From Chloroflexi bacterium RBG_19FT_COMBO_48_23 (GTDB taxonomy: Bacteria > Chloroflexota > Dehalococcoidia > GIF9 > UBA5620), in NCBI GenBank assembly GCA_001795315.1, contig MGOH01000026.1, positions 1-17,611 of the forward strand: DNA of 17,611 nt, read 5' to 3'. The notes beneath the pieces are model-generated. The model searched no databases and was not told where the DNA came from. It saw only the letters and a program-made list of their open reading frames with translations. The translations under genes and the position numbers were made by a program. This document shows, piece by piece, positions 14,127 to 17,611 of the stretch (its first letter is position 1; every line of letters starts with the position of its first letter).

Positions 14127-15227
14127 ATGGCAAAGTCAACATTTTCCAATGCACCAGCCCGTATCAAGGCTATAGGCATCGGTGGTGGCGGTTCCAACGC
14201 TATTACACGGATGGTCCGCGAGGAAATCAAAGGAGTGGAATTCATAACCATGAACACCGACGCCCAGGCTTTGGCGTTGTCTGAAGCTCCTGTGCGTGTT
14301 CAATTAGGCGAGAAGCTGACACGTGGGCTAGGGGCAGGCGGCGATCACACCATTGGTGCTGGGGCAGCCGAAGAGAGCCGACAAACAATTAATGAGGTGA
14401 TTTCCGGTGCCGACATGATTTTTGTCACCGCAGGAATGGGCGGTGGCACTGGCACTGGCGGCATCCCAGTTGTTGCCGATGTATCTCGGCAGAGTGGTGC
14501 CTTAACTATCGGTATCGTAACCAAGCCATTCAGTTTCGAAGGCACCCGGCGAAACACAGTAGCCGAGGAAGGCGTCTTACAACTGTGTGACAAAGTAGAC
14601 ACATTAGTTATCATTCCTAATGACCGCCTCCTTGAACTTTGTGACGCCAAAACCACCGTAGATAACGCATTCAGGTTAGCTGACGATGTACTAAGGCTAG
14701 CAGTCCAGGCCATTGCCGAAGTAGTAACCGTTCCCGGGTTAATCAACCTTGACTTCGCCGATATCAGGTCAATAATGAAGAATGCGGGTCCTGCCTGGAT
14801 GTCAGTAGGACGAGGCTCCGGCCAAAATAGAGCAGTTGAAGCTGCTAGAGCCGCTTTAGCCAGTCCGCTACTTGATGTCTCAATAAACGGCTCCAAGGGA
14901 GTATTGTTCAATGTCACAGGCGGCAGCGATCTTACCCTTTTCGAGTGCAACGAAGCTGCCGAGGTCATTGCTCAAGCAGTTGACCCAGATGCAAACATTA
15001 TCTTTGGGGTTGTCTTTAATCCACAGATGGAGAGTGAAGTTCAAATCACTATCATCGCCACCGGCTTTACCGCTCAGTACGGAGCCGGAGTACCAACTGA
15101 AGCTGAGTTACGACGCCTATTAAGAGGCGTTGCCGAGGATAGCCTTGACGTCCCCTCGTTTCTCCGTCGTTCAACATCATCTCATTCCCAACCAGCACCC
15201 TCACCACAGGCCAGAGCAACCCGCTAA
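14127..15227 (+). CDS. ftsZ: Cell division GTPase FtsZ
   Basis: FtsZ is the tubulin-like GTPase that builds the division ring. The 366-residue protein has GIGGGGSNAITRM (nucleotide-binding start), NTDAQAL, the signature GMGGGTGTGG (103-112) and the T7 synergy loop NLDFADIRSIMKNAG (207-221), so catalysis looks intact. The globular part ends near residue 316. A conserved C-terminal peptide, DSLDVPSFLRR (338-348), follows a linker of only about 20 residues. An 18-residue Ser/Pro/Gln/Arg tail then continues to the end, where most relatives stop within a few residues. AAGGAGG (14111-14117) lies 9 bp before the ATG. A strong terminator at 15255-15290 closes the operon. Confidence 0.98.
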   Translation: MAKSTFSNAPARIKAIGIGGGGSNAITRMVREEIKGVEFITMNTDAQALALSEAPVRVQLGEKLTRGLGAGGDHTIGAGAAEESRQTINEVISGADMIFVTAGMGGGTGTGGIPVVADVSRQSGALTIGIVTKPFSFEGTRRNTVAEEGVLQLCDKVDTLVIIPNDRLLELCDAKTTVDNAFRLADDVLRLAVQAIAEVVTVPGLINLDFADIRSIMKNAGPAWMSVGRGSGQNRAVEAARAALASPLLDVSINGSKGVLFNVTGGSDLTLFECNEAAEVIAQAVDPDANIIFGVVFNPQMESEVQITIIATGFTAQYGAGVPTEAELRRLLRGVAEDSLDVPSFLRRSTSSHSQPAPSPQARATR

Positions 15228-15254
15228 CCCTCCATCAAACCCTCCAACCTCCCC

Positions 15255-15290
15255 AACAGAGCGGCAACCCAAATTGCCGCTCTGTTTTTA
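15255..15290 (+). terminator. Rho-independent terminator after ftsZ
   Basis: A perfect GC-rich stem of at least 12 bp is formed by ACAGAGCGGCAA (15256-15267) and TTGCCGCTCTGT (15274-15285), with loop CCCAAA, followed by TTTT. It lies 28 bp after the ftsZ stop and separates the division operon from nrdR. Confidence 0.93.
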
Positions 15291-15323
15291 CATTTTATTA
15301 CACATTTTATGCCTATAACCTGG

Positions 15324-15352
15324 TTGACACCATCTATATATTGGGGTAAAAT
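15324..15352 (+). promoter_or_regulatory. Promoter of nrdR-nrdJ
   Basis: TTGACA (15324-15329) and TAAAAT (15347-15352) are separated by an ideal 17 bp. The predicted start is at about 15359, giving a leader of about 26 nt before the GTG start of nrdR. Confidence 0.8.
15331..15346 (+). promoter_or_regulatory. Candidate NrdR box within the promoter spacer
   Basis: The 16 bp here match 11 of 16 positions of the known NrdR-box consensus (ACAC-W-ATATAT-W-GTGT), including the whole central CTATATATTG. Placement between -35 and -10 suits repression of nrdR-nrdJ. NrdR normally uses two boxes; the next best match (15357-15372) also scores 11 of 16, but its 26-bp offset is not the usual spacing. Confidence 0.45.
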
Positions 15353-15384
15353 AAACCCATACCACATTGTGTAGGGGGTATTTG

Positions 15385-15918
15385 GTGAAGTGTCCCTATT
15401 GCGGTGACGTTGAATCTAAGGTGATCGACTCCAGGGGTATAGGTGACGGGATTAGGCGTCGGCGGCAATGTCTTCATTGTGGAACTCGTTTTACAACCTA
15501 CGAGCACTTACAATCCAGAAATCTTTTTGTGATTAAAAAGGATGACAGGCGCGAGGAATTCAACAGGGATAAGCTGCTGTCCGGTATTCGCAAAGCCTGT
15601 GAAAAACGTCCACTGCCAACAGGCACTATCGATAAGCTTGTGGACAATATCGAGGCTGAGCTTTATCGTCTTGGCAAAACCGAAGTTCCCAGTCCCATTA
15701 TTGGCGATATGGTGATAGAAAGGTTGCAAGAACTGGACCATATAGCCTATATTCGTTTTGCCAGTGTCTACCGAGAGTTTACTGACATCGCCGCATTAAA
15801 ACAGGCAGTAGATACTCTGGTAGACACAGAATCCAATACACCTCCGGCCGGCCAGCTGTCACTTTTATCCCAGGAAGAGCTAACCGTCTTGGGGCAACGA
15901 CATAGGAGACGGAAATAA
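15385..15918 (+). CDS. nrdR: Transcriptional repressor NrdR
   Basis: NrdR senses ATP/dATP and represses ribonucleotide reductase genes. The protein opens with a zinc ribbon: CPYC (residues 3-6) and a second pair, CLHC, about 25 residues later with RRRRQ just before it. GTRFTTYE and an ATP-cone domain follow (VIKKDDRREEFNRDKL to IAYIRFASVYREF). I start at GTG 15385 (177 residues), because this gives the canonical MKCPYCGD N-terminus and has AGGGGG (15373-15378) 6 bp ahead; an in-frame TTG at 15367 would add six unlikely residues. The stop codon abuts the nrdJ ATG (TAAATG), so the repressor and its target are cotranscribed. Confidence 0.96.
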   Translation: MKCPYCGDVESKVIDSRGIGDGIRRRRQCLHCGTRFTTYEHLQSRNLFVIKKDDRREEFNRDKLLSGIRKACEKRPLPTGTIDKLVDNIEAELYRLGKTEVPSPIIGDMVIERLQELDHIAYIRFASVYREFTDIAALKQAVDTLVDTESNTPPAGQLSLLSQEELTVLGQRHRRRK

Positions 15919-17611
15919 ATGACTGCTCGTCAAGGTAAAAATCAATCCGGAGGCAATAACCATAACCATATCGCCAGAGCTACATTTGCAGCCGCTGAGT
16001 CTATGGGTATAACCGACAGAAAATTGCTCGAGGAACTCGCCGGTCAAATAATTCAAAGGCTAGAGCCAAGGCAAGCCTTACCAGGAATGGAACACCTGAT
16101 CCCAAAACACGAGGCGGGGATTCCTTCTGACTCCCAAATCGAAGTGGCAGTGAAAGAAATCCTAGCTGAGAAAAACAAGATAGTGGAGCCACAAATGACA
16201 AAAATCGAGACAGAAGTCGAACCGGAGATCAAGAAGACTAAAACAACAGAGAAACAACCACCCAAAATGAGGACCAAAACCAAATCGGGAGTAGAACTAA
16301 ATCAAAACGCTCTTACTGTCCTGGAGAAAAGATACCTGAAAAAAGACAATCAGGGACAGATCGTTGAAACACCTGAGGAGATGTTCCGACGCGTCGCAAA
16401 ATACATTGCTTCGGCTGAACTTCCCTACAACCAAAAGGCAGATACCGCCGGATGGGAAGAGAAGTTCTATCGACTCATGACATCTCTCGAGTTTCTCCCC
16501 AATTCACCAACCTTGATGAACGCCGGACGAGACCTGGGACAACTATCAGCTTGTTTTGTTATACCTGTGGACGATTCCATGGAATCCATTTTCGATGCTG
16601 TAAAATACACCGCCCTAATCCACAAAAGCGGCGGCGGCACTGGCTTCTCCTTTTCTCGCCTCAGACCCAAAAGGGACAGGGTTGGTTCCACCGGAGGCGT
16701 TGCCAGTGGCCCAGTATCTTTCATGCGAGCTTTCGACACAGCTACCGATGTTATCAAGCAAGGCGGTATGCGCCGAGGTGCCAATATGGCTATCCTCAAC
16801 ATCGACCATCCTGATATTCTCGACTTCATCATGGCCAAAGAAGACCCTAAAGCACTTACCAATTTCAACCTATCAGTCGCCGTGACTAACGAATTTATGG
16901 AAGCTGTAGAAAAGGACAAGGAATATAATTTAATAAATCCACATAATAAGGAGGTAGTCGATAAACTCAACGCCAGAGAAGTCTTTGGAAAAATCACAGA
17001 TACAGCCTGGCACACCGGTGACCCTGGCATTGTTTTCATCGACAATATAAACAAGAATAATCCTACCCCAAAACTTGGCAGAATAGAGAGCACAAATCCA
17101 TGCGGTGAACAACCTTTGCTTCCATTTGAATCCTGCAACCTGGCTTCAATTAACCTGTCAAAAATGGTCAAAAACGAGACTGACAAACCCGAGGTTGATT
17201 ATGTCAAGCTGCGCCAGACTGTCAAACTGGGTGTCCGTTTTCTCGATGATGTCATAGATGTCAACAAGTTCCCGCTACCCCAGATTGAGAAAATGACTAA
17301 AGCCACCAGAAAAATAGGGCTTGGCGTTATGGGCTTTGCTGACATGCTACTCAAGCTACGCATCCCCTATAACTCTGATAAAGCATTGGAGGTGGCTGAA
17401 AACATCATGCGCTTCATATCTGAAGAAGCAACCAAAGAGTCAGTGAAACTCGGAGAGGATAGAGGTCTATTCCCTGCCTTCAAAGGCAGTATTTACGATA
17501 CAAACAACGGATTAAATCCTAGAAATGCCTCGCGGACTACCATTGCCCCTACCGGGACATTGAGCATAATTGCTGGTTGTTCCAGCGGCATCGAACCCCT
17601 CTTTGCTCTCA
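15919..17611 (+). CDS. nrdJ: B12-dependent (class II) ribonucleotide reductase NrdJ, partial
   Basis: This enzyme makes deoxyribonucleotides using adenosylcobalamin and needs no oxygen. The frame is open to the window edge; 564 codons are seen and the C-terminal part is missing. The catalytic domain starts at about residue 127 (LNQNALTVLEKRYL). Key residues are present: Cys212 in SACFV and Cys406 in ESCNLAS as the likely redox pair, and NPCGE (393-397) with Cys395 as thiyl radical site and Glu397. SGGGTGFSFS, GGMRRGANM and TIAPTGTLSIIAGCSSGIEP also match. Residues 1-126 are an extension: a His/Asn-rich start, a helical segment (IARATFAAAESMGITDRKLL and onwards, 18-62) and a Lys/Glu-rich linker. 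The gene directly follows nrdR; a weak AGGAGACGGA (15904-15913) precedes it. Confidence 0.96.
   Translation, partial: MTARQGKNQSGGNNHNHIARATFAAAESMGITDRKLLEELAGQIIQRLEPRQALPGMEHLIPKHEAGIPSDSQIEVAVKEILAEKNKIVEPQMTKIETEVEPEIKKTKTTEKQPPKMRTKTKSGVELNQNALTVLEKRYLKKDNQGQIVETPEEMFRRVAKYIASAELPYNQKADTAGWEEKFYRLMTSLEFLPNSPTLMNAGRDLGQLSACFVIPVDDSMESIFDAVKYTALIHKSGGGTGFSFSRLRPKRDRVGSTGGVASGPVSFMRAFDTATDVIKQGGMRRGANMAILNIDHPDILDFIMAKEDPKALTNFNLSVAVTNEFMEAVEKDKEYNLINPHNKEVVDKLNAREVFGKITDTAWHTGDPGIVFIDNINKNNPTPKLGRIESTNPCGEQPLLPFESCNLASINLSKMVKNETDKPEVDYVKLRQTVKLGVRFLDDVIDVNKFPLPQIEKMTKATRKIGLGVMGFADMLLKLRIPYNSDKALEVAENIMRFISEEATKESVKLGEDRGLFPAFKGSIYDTNNGLNPRNASRTTIAPTGTLSIIAGCSSGIEPLFAL

Noticed and set aside
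14345..14968. 207-codon open frame on the minus strand
   Set aside because: It lies wholly antisense to ftsZ, whose protein is unmistakable; the translation has no recognisable motif and is a by-product of codon bias.

Overview
The window most likely comes from a Dehalococcoidia-type member of the Chloroflexota. Three things point that way. First, a division cluster runs mraZ-rsmH-ftsA-ftsZ with no murein-synthesis genes between, then nrdR and a B12-dependent ribonucleotide reductase; from memory this resembles Dehalococcoides, which lacks a peptidoglycan wall. Second, GC content is moderate. Third, gene order is core and non-mobile. This assignment is an inference from layout and protein sequence, not a database result.

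Layout, left to right. (1) 3-834, minus strand: ssrA (tmRNA) directly downstream of smpB, so the trans-translation rescue pair sits together. (2) 889-3834, plus: comEA and comEC, the DNA receptor and channel of natural transformation; the ComEC C-terminal metallo-beta-lactamase domain has lost most of its usual metal-binding histidines. (3) 4009-6040, plus: two accessory genes, a small degenerate histidine kinase-like protein and a membrane protein with three CARDB-like beta-sandwich repeats on both sides of one membrane segment. (4) 6057-10775, minus: a tight housekeeping operon in transcription order mogA-trmD-rplS-priA-def, with abutting or overlapping genes; ribosomal protein L19 carries a long acidic tail. 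(5) 10776-11060: divergent control region with a sigma70-like promoter and three TGGTA units at exact 10-bp spacing that look like MraZ operators. (6) 11061-15227, plus: a winged-helix protein gene, mraZ, rsmH, ftsA, ftsZ, closed by a strong intrinsic terminator at 15255-15290. (7) 15324-17611, plus: a promoter with an overlapping NrdR-box-like site, nrdR, and nrdJ running off the right edge; NrdJ has an N-terminal extension of about 126 residues.

No insertion sequence, CRISPR array, prophage gene, tRNA or rRNA gene was seen. Most of the window is conserved core genome. I found no convincing novel multi-gene system. The best leads are the altered active sites of ComEC and of the kinase-like protein, the unusual topology of the CARDB protein, the operator array with its winged-helix leading gene, and the NrdJ extension.
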